From Flavobacteriaceae bacterium GF1 (lineage in GTDB: Bacteria; Bacteroidota; Bacteroidia; Flavobacteriales; Flavobacteriaceae): a stretch of DNA of 64,000 nt. The notes below the pieces were generated by a model, which did not search any database, was not told where the DNA came from, and worked only from the letters and a program-made list of their open reading frames with translations. Position 1 is the stretch's first letter; each line of letters begins with the position of its first letter. Positions 34,750 to 42,696 of the stretch are shown one piece after another. The stretch is taken from NCBI GenBank assembly GCA_009797885.1, contig WNKP01000009.1, positions 62,001 through 126,000 of the forward strand. Direction: 5' to 3'. The position numbers and the translations under genes were made by a program.

Positions 34750-36533
34750 AACCGGATTTTTTCTATGGCCACGAAGGCTTTGACCACTTTACAAAGCGAT
34801 TCCCCCTCATTGGTCAATGTATAGGATTCACAGGCAGCAGGAATGACAAAGGTTTCCGCAAAATTGAAACGTTGTTGTACCCCTTTCTTGGTGGTTAGCC
34901 TAACGGATTCGCCTTCCACTACCATAAGTATATGGCACTGATTGTCCGTAGCTACCTCCAGTGCGTCTTCAAATTCATACCTGTGTACCTCGTAGAATTG
35001 TTGTTTGTGTGTGGGCAAATGGACTATTTTCCAGTCCTTCCCTTGGTTGAGCACCGTAGGCTTGGCAATGAAATCCTTTTCAATCATCGATTCCGTTCGG
35101 GTGAAATCCAAATTTTCAAAACCCCTTTCTATATTGATGGGTCTGGGTTTTCCATCCAGATCCAGCCGCAACCAATCGTATAGTTTAAAGGTGAAAATAT
35201 AGGGGGTCGCACTAATTTCCAATACAAGATTGTTCTTTCCGGAACCATGGATCGTACCACTGGGAATCAAGAACAAATCGTGTTTTTTTGCCGTTAGGGC
35301 ATGCACATAGTGGTCGATTTCCACAGGGGTGGCATTTTGTTGGCTTTTTTGCAATTCGCCCTTGAACTGCTTCGCATCAACCCCTTCCTTAAAACCCAGA
35401 TAAACCTTGGCATCGTCCTTCGCATCAAGAATATAATAACATTCATCCTGGGTGAAGTTTTCCCCAAATTCCCTAGTAAAATAGTCCTGTTGTGGGTGTA
35501 CCTGGATGGAAAGATTACCTCCATCAAAAGTATCGAGGTAATCAAACCTGATGGGAAATTCATATCCAAAATATGGGGCGGCCTCCCCCAGTACATTTTC
35601 AAAATCCTGATACATCAAAAAGTCAAAGGAAACTTCCATCACCCTCCCCTGGTCGGCCAATAGCAATCCATTTTCCGGTGTGATCAACTCAAAAGACCAA
35701 GCATAATTGGGAACTTCCTGACTTAATTGTTTAAAATTTTCCTTGATCCAAGTACCTCCCCAGGGACCGGGTTCAAACCACGGTCTAACCCTAAAGAAGT
35801 TTTCACTCATGACTTTTAGGGAGGTGCGCAGGCACGCCCCGGTCGTCCAATAAGGTTGCTGTGGCCTTTGGTCATCTACAATAATGGCAATATTCCCAGT
35901 TAGCTGCTGCTTATGTTTGTTCAGCACGACCCAATCCACAAAATAGTATCGTTTGTACATTTCCTTGGGATTGTCCAGTGGCGCGTCCGCCCCAAAATTG
36001 GCAATGGCTTTCGCCCGCATCCTAAATTGAAGTTCGTTCTTGGGGAGATCGATATAGACCAACGGGGCCTTCCAGTGGCATAAAGCGGCTCCAGGACCGT
36101 ACAAAATACAAACCGCTGCGTTGGGGTCGGGCTCTAAAGTTTTCAGTGTTTCTACATCAAAAAAGTCCTGGATATCCAACGTGGTCCTTGTTCCAAAAAT
36201 AGCGTCGTCCCCACCCAAAAAAGGAGTTATAAGCGTATCTATTTCCCTGGCCTTCTTTTGGGCAATGGCAACATTAATAAAAGTGGCGTGTATCCCCTTC
36301 TTCTTGAATTCGACGGTAAGCCCATTCCGGAAATTTTCCCAGAACACCCCTACATAACCATCTACAACAACAGTTCTATGTTGGGCAATGTATTCCACGA
36401 GTGATTCATAGCCCTCATGGATATGACCACCGTGCACGCCAAAATGGGGATATGCATCATAGATTCCTTTGGCCGTGGGCCGTATGGCATTGGGCAGAAG
36501 GATTTGGGTGGTTTTTCTTTTTTGAGGGGTCAT
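34746..36533 (-). CDS. Class I mannose-6-phosphate isomerase-like protein with N-terminal kinase-fold-like extension
   Basis: 595 residues; a normal ManA has about 300-390. The C-terminal part (about 240-595) is the cupin isomerase: LSIQVHPQQDYF holds the QxH zinc ligands, ECYYILDAKDDAKVYLGF the Glu, and FLIPSGTIHGSG a His. The N-terminal 220 residues form another domain with VVVDGYVGVFWENF, which resembles a P-loop kinase or PRK-like strand but lacks the glycine-lysine loop. ManA interconverts mannose-6-phosphate and fructose-6-phosphate, the step after mannosidase action. It overlaps gntR and GH38 by four bases on each side, so all three are translated as one unit. Confidence 0.82.
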   Translation of the reverse strand: MTPQKRKTTQILLPNAIRPTAKGIYDAYPHFGVHGGHIHEGYESLVEYIAQHRTVVVDGYVGVFWENFRNGLTVEFKKKGIHATFINVAIAQKKAREIDTLITPFLGGDDAIFGTRTTLDIQDFFDVETLKTLEPDPNAAVCILYGPGAALCHWKAPLVYIDLPKNELQFRMRAKAIANFGADAPLDNPKEMYKRYYFVDWVVLNKHKQQLTGNIAIIVDDQRPQQPYWTTGACLRTSLKVMSENFFRVRPWFEPGPWGGTWIKENFKQLSQEVPNYAWSFELITPENGLLLADQGRVMEVSFDFLMYQDFENVLGEAAPYFGYEFPIRFDYLDTFDGGNLSIQVHPQQDYFTREFGENFTQDECYYILDAKDDAKVYLGFKEGVDAKQFKGELQKSQQNATPVEIDHYVHALTAKKHDLFLIPSGTIHGSGKNNLVLEISATPYIFTFKLYDWLRLDLDGKPRPINIERGFENLDFTRTESMIEKDFIAKPTVLNQGKDWKIVHLPTHKQQFYEVHRYEFEDALEVATDNQCHILMVVEGESVRLTTKKGVQQRFNFAETFVIPAACESYTLTNEGESLCKVVKAFVAIEKIRF

Positions 36534-37258
36534 TGATTTCTATGGATGTCAATCGTATAGGTAAACTTATCACTTCGGTAATAGCACAAATTGTATTCTA
36601 TGATACGATTGCCGGGATCAAGCACCCGCCTCACCCTTGAAAGCAATGGGGAATTAACGGGCGTCCGTAGTTTTTTCGCCAAATGGTCGTCCGCCACTAT
36701 GGCCTTTATTTCCTCTTGCGAAGTAACGGCGCGAGTGGCATATTTGGATTCCAGGACTGTGTACAGGGGTTCACTAAAATCTTCATCGGTGGTCAGGCCT
36801 ACCCTGGGATGGAAATACGAGTAAAACAACACAAAAGGGCCCTCTTCATCACCTCGCAAACGAATTAATTCAAGCACTTCCTTGCCCTCTTTGATGTTCA
36901 AGGTCCTGGCCAAATCAGAGTCGGCTTTGACCATGGAAACCTTAATCTCATAGTTTTTTAACTGCACGCCGAGTTGGGTCATCTCTTCGGTAAAACTTGA
37001 CCATTTGTCCAGCTTTGTACTTAAGCTATTGGGTGCCACAAAAGAACCGACCCCCTTTTTCCGTACAATGGCATTTTCATACACCAATTTATTGGTGGCC
37101 TGTCGGACCGTATTCCGGGCCACCCCCAGTAGTTTGGACAAATCGACCTCCTTCGGCAAAGGTTCTCCGTTGATATAACGCTCCTCCTTGATGAGTTTCC
37201 GCAGAAGCTCTTCTACCTGATAATGCAAGGGAACGGAACTGGAATGATCGATTTGCAT
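36530..37258 (-). CDS. GntR/HutC-family transcriptional regulator (UTRA domain)
   Basis: 242 residues from the ATG at 37258, which gives the standard start MQIDHSSSVPLHYQVEELLR; a longer frame to 37285 is possible. The N-terminal winged helix contains LPKEVDLSKLLGVARNTVRQ, the GntR signature. The UTRA effector domain (about 90-235) ends with a segment IEYNLCYYRSDKFTYTIDI, typical of the family. It is coupled by four bases to the isomerase-like gene and then GH38, and a 16-bp palindrome lies 14 bases upstream of its start. It most probably represses its own operon and is released by a mannose-type phosphate (inference). Confidence 0.88.
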   Translation of the reverse strand: MQIDHSSSVPLHYQVEELLRKLIKEERYINGEPLPKEVDLSKLLGVARNTVRQATNKLVYENAIVRKKGVGSFVAPNSLSTKLDKWSSFTEEMTQLGVQLKNYEIKVSMVKADSDLARTLNIKEGKEVLELIRLRGDEEGPFVLFYSYFHPRVGLTTDEDFSEPLYTVLESKYATRAVTSQEEIKAIVADDHLAKKLRTPVNSPLLSRVRRVLDPGNRIIEYNLCYYRSDKFTYTIDIHRNQ

Positions 37259-37271
37259 GAGTATTATGTTT

Positions 37272-37287
37272 ATATGTTCAAACATAT
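37272..37287. promoter_or_regulatory. Palindromic candidate operator for the GntR regulator
   Basis: ATATGTTCAAACATAT is a perfect inverted repeat with 7-bp arms around CA, 14 bases upstream of the gntR start. GntR-family dimers bind palindromes of this size, and auto-control at the operon head is usual. I see no second copy elsewhere in the mannose operon by eye. Confidence 0.45.
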
Positions 37288-37396
37288 TGTTTTTAATTCA
37301 AAAACCCAAGTCCGGGAGCTACATTTTAACACTACTCCATCTAAATCGATTATCCCGCAACTTCAGGGACGGAAAAGAAAGTAATCCAACAGGTTT

Positions 37397-38179
37397 TCAT
37401 ACCCTGCTGGAATTGCCAAGCTCCTTTTCTAAGATTTTTTTGAATCGCGTGGCACTCAAATAATGGTCTTCCAATAATTTGCCATTGTGCAAAAGGCTAA
37501 ATACTCCATAACCGGAAGGTGCCTGTTTGGCCTCTTCGGCGGTTTCCAACCTTGTAACACAGAGATCTATTGCATGCTCCTCCGCTACGGCCTTAATGGC
37601 GGAGACCGACTTATTATGCCAAGGGCATTGTTCGGCATACAATAGATGCCAACCCATATATTTTTTCTGGTGGCGTTCCCAATCACGGAGTTTTGGATCC
37701 AGTGCTTTTTTATTCCATTTTTTGGACAATAACTCAAATCGGCCTTTTTGATCTACCTGAGTGAAACCATTTCTCAAAAAAATGTTTTTGTTGGCAATCC
37801 AAGTTCCCTTGCTGGCCATAACGCACAATCCCGCCATACGTTCTGTTCTTGCCGCTGCTTCGGCATGGGCAACAAGCATTGAACCCAACCCTTGATTTCG
37901 GTCTTTTTTGGATTGGATATACATGCAATGGATGAACATAAAATTATGGGCATCCACAGGTCTCCAAGCGAAATCTGCCGGCACAAATTCTATAAAACCA
38001 AGCATTCGTTCATGGCTGTCCTTCAAGATATGCAACCGCAGTCCTTCCGTGTACCTTCTTTCATACCACTTCCTTTTACCTTCAAAATCCGGGTTTTTGA
38101 CGGTCCTAATACAAAAAAGCGTTTCCGTTTGCACATTTTCCGGCGTAACCGCCACTATTTTTAATGGGGCTTCTTCCAT
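37397..38179 (-). CDS. GNAT acetyltransferase with C-terminal YoaP-like domain
   Basis: 260 residues. The first half is a GNAT domain: FIHCMYIQSKKDRNQGLGSM holds the acetyl-CoA-binding QGLGS loop, followed by ASKGTWIANKNIFLRNGFT. The second half (about 165-260) is a YoaP-like thioredoxin-fold domain with a Cys in YAEQCPWHNK, the place of a CxxC. YoaP-type proteins of this form act as acyltransferases whose substrates are unknown. Single gene, divergent from the permease at 38336. Confidence 0.78.
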   Translation of the reverse strand: MEEAPLKIVAVTPENVQTETLFCIRTVKNPDFEGKRKWYERRYTEGLRLHILKDSHERMLGFIEFVPADFAWRPVDAHNFMFIHCMYIQSKKDRNQGLGSMLVAHAEAAARTERMAGLCVMASKGTWIANKNIFLRNGFTQVDQKGRFELLSKKWNKKALDPKLRDWERHQKKYMGWHLLYAEQCPWHNKSVSAIKAVAEEHAIDLCVTRLETAEEAKQAPSGYGVFSLLHNGKLLEDHYLSATRFKKILEKELGNSSRV

Positions 38180-38335
38180 AACAGGCTAAAACTTAGAAAT
38201 ACGACGGCTAAACCTAGTCAAGTTTGGGCCGTAAATAAATGATTCAAATCATGAACATAAGGGAATGGCACTTCAAATACCGTTTAAAATCAATTAATCA
38301 CTATTTTAATACCGAAAATTGACGTATGCCCATCT

Positions 38336-40528
38336 ATGGAAGAACCACCCAAAAGCCTTAAAAAGTTCGGAACTTTTGGTGGGGTATTCACCCCTACCTT
38401 GTTGACCATCCTAGGGGTCATCATGTATTTACGACTGGGTTGGGTCGTGGGCAATGCCGGGCTGTTGGGCACGTGGTTGATCATTGGCATTTCCTTTTTG
38501 ATTACCCTCTGTACGGCCCTTTCGATGTCTGCCATTACCACAAACATCCGTATTGGTGCCGGTGGGGCTTATGCCATTGTTTCCCAGGCTTTGGGCCTGG
38601 AGGTTGGTGGTAGTTTGGGAATTCCCCGATACATTTCACAGGGATTGGCGGTGACCATGTATATTTTTGGTTTCCGCGAAGGTTGGCTGGGTATTTTTCC
38701 AGGTCATAATGCCTTCCTGGTGGACATCATTGTTTTTGCCTTGCTCATTACCATTGCCTATATAAGCGCAAATCTTGCCATTAAAACCCAGTTCATCATC
38801 ATGGGTATTATTGCGCTTTCCTTCATTTCAATCATCATTGCCGCCTATGAAGGTTCCATGACCATACCCACGAGTGACGCCCTACGCTGGGGTACTTTTA
38901 AGGGTTCCATTGAAAACAATTTTAGAGGGAGCAATTTCTGGCTTGTTTTTGCGGTGTTTTTTCCTGCAGCAACCGGAATCATGGCGGGCGCAAACATGTC
39001 GGGGGAATTGAAGGACCCTAAACGCAGTATCCCCACAGGGACACTTTGGGCCATTGGGGTGAGCTTTGTAATCTATATGCTAATGGCCTTCTGGATTTCA
39101 AGGAGTGCCTCGGAAGCTGAATTATTGAACAATTATTATATCATGGTGGAAAAGGCCTATGTAGGTCCCCTGATCCTTGCCGGGATATTGGGGGCTACGT
39201 TTTCATCGGCTTTGGCCTCCATAGTAGGTTCTTCGCGAATCTTATTTGCCATGGGGGAACATAAGGTACTACCCTTTTCCGATTTTTTGGCAGGACAAAG
39301 TGCCAATGGCCAACCGAGAAATGCCATGCTGGTCACGGGGATACTTATTTTCACCACACTCCTGCTGCGCAACATCAATGCCGTTGCCCCGTTAGTGACC
39401 TTGTTTTTCCTGATTACCTACGCCATGATCAACATTGTGGTCATTATTGAGCAAAACCTTGGTCTCATAAGCTATCGGCCCATCTTCAAAATTCATAGGT
39501 GGGTCCCCTGGTTTGGACTGGTTTCGTCTGTCTTTGCCATGTTCATCATTAACCCAATCGTTAGTTTGTTTTCCATTTTGATCGTTTTGATGGTCTACTG
39601 GTACTTATCCCGACAGAATTTGGAGACCCCTTTTGAAGATGTACGCTCCGGCCTTTTCTTTTCATTTGCGGAATGGGCGGCCAAACATACCTGGGGCATG
39701 AAAAAAATGCAACAACGTGCGTGGAAAGCCAATTTAATGGTTCCCGTGCGGGATATCAATGGTTTAAAGGGAACTTTTGAATTTTTAAGGAATATAGCCA
39801 AACCCAAAGGCTCCATAAAACTCCTGGGCATCGAGTCCTACTCGGAATCCAGTACCCTGGCGGGGGAGTTGGAGGCGATTTCCACCTCATTTCGGCAGAA
39901 AGATGTTTTTTCGTCCTCATCAGTAATCCATACCGAGGAATTTGCCAAGGGAATCAATTATGGAAACCAAGCCTTGCAAGGCGCTTTTTTCAGGCCCAAT
40001 ATTGTTTTTTTGAATCTCCAGAACCATGACGATTACGAAACCGAATTACGGCCCGTAATGAAAGAATCCATACGATTGGAGATTGGTGTACTACTATATT
40101 TGTCGCACCCCACCGCACTACTGGGGCAGCGTAACACCATTAACGTTTGGGTTAGCGATCGAAGAACCAATTGGGATTTGGGCTGGGACATTGGCAATTT
40201 GGATCTTTCCATTCTTGTGGCCTACAAGCTTAAGATGAACTGGGGTGCGCGTATTCGCATTATCACCGTCATCAGTGACCCAAAAGAAGAAGAGAATGCC
40301 AAAAAGTTTTTGAATTTATTGATCAATCTGGCCCGGCTGCCCGAAACACTTACGGAAGTCCATATTGGTGATTTTAATTCGGTGGTTCGCAATGCTCCTT
40401 CTGCCGACCTGAATATTTTTGGGATGGACGAAGACCTTAGATTTGGGTTTGTGGAAGATATGTCCGCAAAAACACAAAGCTCTTGTTTGTTCGTCAAGGA
40501 TTCCGGACATGAAAGCATCTTGGCATAG
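38336..40528 (+). CDS. Cation-chloride-cotransporter-like APC-superfamily permease
   Basis: 730 residues. MEEPPKSLKKFGTFGGVFTP leads straight into about twelve membrane helices (about 20-430). GVFTPTLLTILGVIMYLR, GAGGAYAIVSQALG and the SGELKDPKRSIPTG motif are typical of amino acid/Na-K-Cl (SLC12) transporters. A soluble C-terminal region of about 290 residues follows, as in eukaryotic cotransporters but with another fold. Bacterial SLC12 homologues may move K+, Na+ and Cl- or amino acids; motif reading cannot decide. No close neighbour shares its transcript. Confidence 0.82.
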   Translation: MEEPPKSLKKFGTFGGVFTPTLLTILGVIMYLRLGWVVGNAGLLGTWLIIGISFLITLCTALSMSAITTNIRIGAGGAYAIVSQALGLEVGGSLGIPRYISQGLAVTMYIFGFREGWLGIFPGHNAFLVDIIVFALLITIAYISANLAIKTQFIIMGIIALSFISIIIAAYEGSMTIPTSDALRWGTFKGSIENNFRGSNFWLVFAVFFPAATGIMAGANMSGELKDPKRSIPTGTLWAIGVSFVIYMLMAFWISRSASEAELLNNYYIMVEKAYVGPLILAGILGATFSSALASIVGSSRILFAMGEHKVLPFSDFLAGQSANGQPRNAMLVTGILIFTTLLLRNINAVAPLVTLFFLITYAMINIVVIIEQNLGLISYRPIFKIHRWVPWFGLVSSVFAMFIINPIVSLFSILIVLMVYWYLSRQNLETPFEDVRSGLFFSFAEWAAKHTWGMKKMQQRAWKANLMVPVRDINGLKGTFEFLRNIAKPKGSIKLLGIESYSESSTLAGELEAISTSFRQKDVFSSSSVIHTEEFAKGINYGNQALQGAFFRPNIVFLNLQNHDDYETELRPVMKESIRLEIGVLLYLSHPTALLGQRNTINVWVSDRRTNWDLGWDIGNLDLSILVAYKLKMNWGARIRIITVISDPKEEENAKKFLNLLINLARLPETLTEVHIGDFNSVVRNAPSADLNIFGMDEDLRFGFVEDMSAKTQSSCLFVKDSGHESILA

Positions 40529-40673
40529 CAGGAATTTAAAGGGTTTGTGACAAGCTGTTGCCCTTTCGCCCACAGCATAATGAGCTGCGCTTTTCGGCGA
40601 TTTATTACGACTGATTTCCTTTTCAAAATGTAATACTTTTCGTACTTTTAATGGGCGAACACCTGATGCCCCT

Positions 40674-41570
40674 ATGAACTTTATTCAGTCCTTCTGGTCG
40701 AAACCTATCTTTGATATTGAACATCGAAATAGCTGGAACTTTAGACATGATGGCGGGTTCCCCAATGCTTTTTTATTTTACAGCACTTGGGTGTATAGTT
40801 GCCTGTCCATTAAAAAGTATTATCCAAACCTACAGTTGGTAACGGATGACTATGGCATAGCCATTTTTAGGGACGCCTTACGCCTGCCCTATGTAAAGTT
40901 CTCCAACGCCTTAAATGACTTGAGTGACTATCACAAGGGGGCATGGGCCTTGGGGAAGTTGTATACCTATCAGCTCCAAAAAGAACCTTTTTGCCATATA
41001 GACGGGGACGTATTCCTTTTTGGTCCCGTCCTGGACAAAATCCTTAAGGCTCCCGTATTCGCCCAGAGTTTTGATCTTGACATGAAAGTGTATTCCGAAA
41101 TACATCCCTACGTCCATGAAAACTTTAGAAACGTCCCCGATGAATTTCAACTCGAGGAATTGGAGGGCCCACGACAGTTAAAACTGATCAATGCGGGTGT
41201 CATCGGGGGAAATGAATTGGAGGTTTTCCAACGGTACACGTCCAGGGCTTTTGAACTTGTTGACAACAACCAGGATAAGATAGGGGGTATTAACGGGGGT
41301 ATTTTCAACCTGTACTACGAGCAATTTTTACTGAGCAATATTGTATATCGCTATAATGTGGACCTGGCCACACTTTATGAAGAACCGGACAGTGAAATTG
41401 ATTTTGCGGCATTTCATAAAATACCCCATGATGCGAACTATGTGCATTTATTGAGTCATTTAAAGCTTTCCACGGCATTTTTGGAGCAGGTGGTGGCAAG
41501 ATTACAATTGGAATTTCCGGAATACTATCATCGACTATTGCAGTTTAGCAATGAACACAGCTTGGTATGA
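40674..41570 (+). CDS. DUF6734 family protein, glycosyltransferase-like
   Basis: 298 residues, no signal. MNFIQSFWSKPIF is the start of DUF6734 proteins. The stretch CHIDGDVFLFGPV contains a DxD-type motif, which in GT-A glycosyltransferases binds the metal and the nucleotide sugar. The phrase KLINAGVIGG and a Tyr-rich tail support a sugar-nucleotide transferase fold. The activity is unproven. Its TGA overlaps the start of the next gene, 41567-42193, by four bases (ATGA), so the two are one unit. It is convergent with the GG-leader peptide gene 800 bases away; a link to it is possible but not shown. Confidence 0.65.
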   Translation: MNFIQSFWSKPIFDIEHRNSWNFRHDGGFPNAFLFYSTWVYSCLSIKKYYPNLQLVTDDYGIAIFRDALRLPYVKFSNALNDLSDYHKGAWALGKLYTYQLQKEPFCHIDGDVFLFGPVLDKILKAPVFAQSFDLDMKVYSEIHPYVHENFRNVPDEFQLEELEGPRQLKLINAGVIGGNELEVFQRYTSRAFELVDNNQDKIGGINGGIFNLYYEQFLLSNIVYRYNVDLATLYEEPDSEIDFAAFHKIPHDANYVHLLSHLKLSTAFLEQVVARLQLEFPEYYHRLLQFSNEHSLV

Positions 41571-42193
41571 ATACACGTAGAAACTTTCTGAACTGGATGG
41601 CTACTTTGGAGGACCCCCCAACCTCCGAAATCAGTCGTGCTACCTTTTTGAATATCCATGAAAAAAAGTACGTTTTTGACGTCTTGGAAAAGTTGCAGGA
41701 TGTCAATGGCAATCCCAGGGCAATGCTATTGGATTATTACCATCTGGAGCAACAGCGATACCACATTTTTGAATCCCATACCCTGGATGAAAGGTTAGCC
41801 GTCAATCGTTTGGCTTCGGCCATTGCATTTTGTGCCAAATCCGATGATGAAAAGCGGAAAAGCCGTTTTAGGATGAATCTTTCCATCTCCAATTACGTCG
41901 CGGAAAGCACCTTTTTTTGGGATGTTGACGACATCGCCAATATTGCGCCCAAAACGACGCATTATTTATTTGTACCAAGTTTTCTCCCAATTGCCCCCAA
42001 GGAAATCTGCTTAACAGGCTTGCAAGCCCTTTTGTTGGATATCATGAGCTATGAAAATGAGTTTACGTACCAAGAGTTTTTTGGGCTTGTCAAAGAAACT
42101 TTGGATTTACCCCCTGAACAATTGGATAGCGCCCTACTTGAATTTATGGAAAAACAAAGCCTTTATTTCGGGACCATATTGGCTTTGGATTAA
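41567..42193 (+). CDS. Cytosolic protein of unknown function, coupled to the DUF6734 gene
   Basis: 208 residues, no signal and no membrane helix. Start ATG at 41567 overlaps the DUF6734 stop by four bases, so they are co-translated. The N-terminal 100 residues are helical and polar (RATFLNIHEKKYVFDVLEKL), the rest mixed, with TTHYLFVPSFLPIAPKEICL and a final helix rich in Leu and Glu. No motif or family recognised. It is followed after about 45 bases by a microsatellite. Confidence 0.65.
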   Translation: MNTRRNFLNWMATLEDPPTSEISRATFLNIHEKKYVFDVLEKLQDVNGNPRAMLLDYYHLEQQRYHIFESHTLDERLAVNRLASAIAFCAKSDDEKRKSRFRMNLSISNYVAESTFFWDVDDIANIAPKTTHYLFVPSFLPIAPKEICLTGLQALLLDIMSYENEFTYQEFFGLVKETLDLPPEQLDSALLEFMEKQSLYFGTILALD

Positions 42194-42227
42194 CGGGAAC
42201 TGAACAAGAGCTGGTTCTGGTTATTGG

Positions 42228-42285
42228 TTACTGGCCACTGGCTACTGGCTACTGGCTACTGGCTACTGGCTACTGGCTACTGGGG
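42228..42285. repeat. Seven-base microsatellite ACTGGCT
   Basis: Six perfect copies of ACTGGCT (42237-42278) plus a partial copy (ACTGG, to 42283), preceded by degenerate units such as GGTTACTGGCC from 42225. It sits between the 3' end of the 41567 gene and the terminator of the peptide gene. Such runs change length by strand slippage. Confidence 0.9.
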
Positions 42286-42325
42286 ATAAGCAATCGTTTT
42301 TCCGTGCCTGGTCCAAAATAAAAAA

Positions 42326-42358
42326 GTTCAAAGTTTACAGCATATGCAAACTTTGAAC
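42326..42358 (-). terminator. Rho-independent terminator of the GG-leader peptide gene
   Basis: Stem GTTCAAAGTTT (42326-42336) pairs with 42348-42358, with an 11-base loop. On the minus strand six T residues follow (revcomp of 42320-42325). It begins 30 bases after the stop codon of the peptide. Confidence 0.82.
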
Positions 42359-42388
42359 TCCTTTGAATTCCCTTTGGGCACCTGCTAT

Positions 42389-42532
42389 CTACGAGCAGCA
42401 ATCTGCCCCAGGGTTCACGTACATGCAGTAGTAAGGTGGACACCGGTAGCCTGGGAACCCTCCAGAAATGTCCTTCAATTTTGAATCATTCAATTTTTGA
42501 TTCTTGAGGTTTTTTAAACTCAATTTTTCCAT
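42389..42532 (-). CDS. GG-leader cysteine-rich precursor peptide (RiPP or bacteriocin-like)
   Basis: 47 residues, unlisted because of size. Residues 1-25 form a leader: MEKLSLKNLKNQKLNDSKLK followed by DIS and Gly24-Gly25. A double-Gly end and the Lys/Leu-rich start match the Bacteroidota GG-leader natural-product precursors. The 22-residue core (26-47) starts FPGYR and has Cys at 31, 36, 45 and 46, with PPYY between the first two and CC just before the final Ser. Such a core could form two disulfides or be cyclised. It lies 164 bases downstream of the C39-like/VKOR/thioredoxin gene on the same strand and ends before a terminator. A GAGGAG run about 22 bases upstream of the ATG is a distant possible SD. 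Confidence 0.78.
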   Translation of the reverse strand: MEKLSLKNLKNQKLNDSKLKDISGGFPGYRCPPYYCMYVNPGADCCS

Positions 42533-42696
42533 TGCATATAATTTTAATAATTCTCCTCTTTTTCAATATGGGGCTTCGGAGATTTGCCTGAAATTATATG
42601 CTAAAAATACTAATTTTGTAAGTTTTTTCCTACTTTTCTGAATGCTGGAAAATCACAATTAACAATTACCTTCATTTTGTTAACGATACGTTTACC

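Noticed and set aside
42237-42283. Possible CRISPR array
   Set aside because: The repeat is a pure 7-base microsatellite with no spacers and no cas gene nearby.
42611-42618. TAATTTTG, a perfect plus-strand -7 match
   Set aside because: No plus-strand gene follows and both neighbours are on the minus strand; the motif is short enough to be chance in AT-rich DNA.
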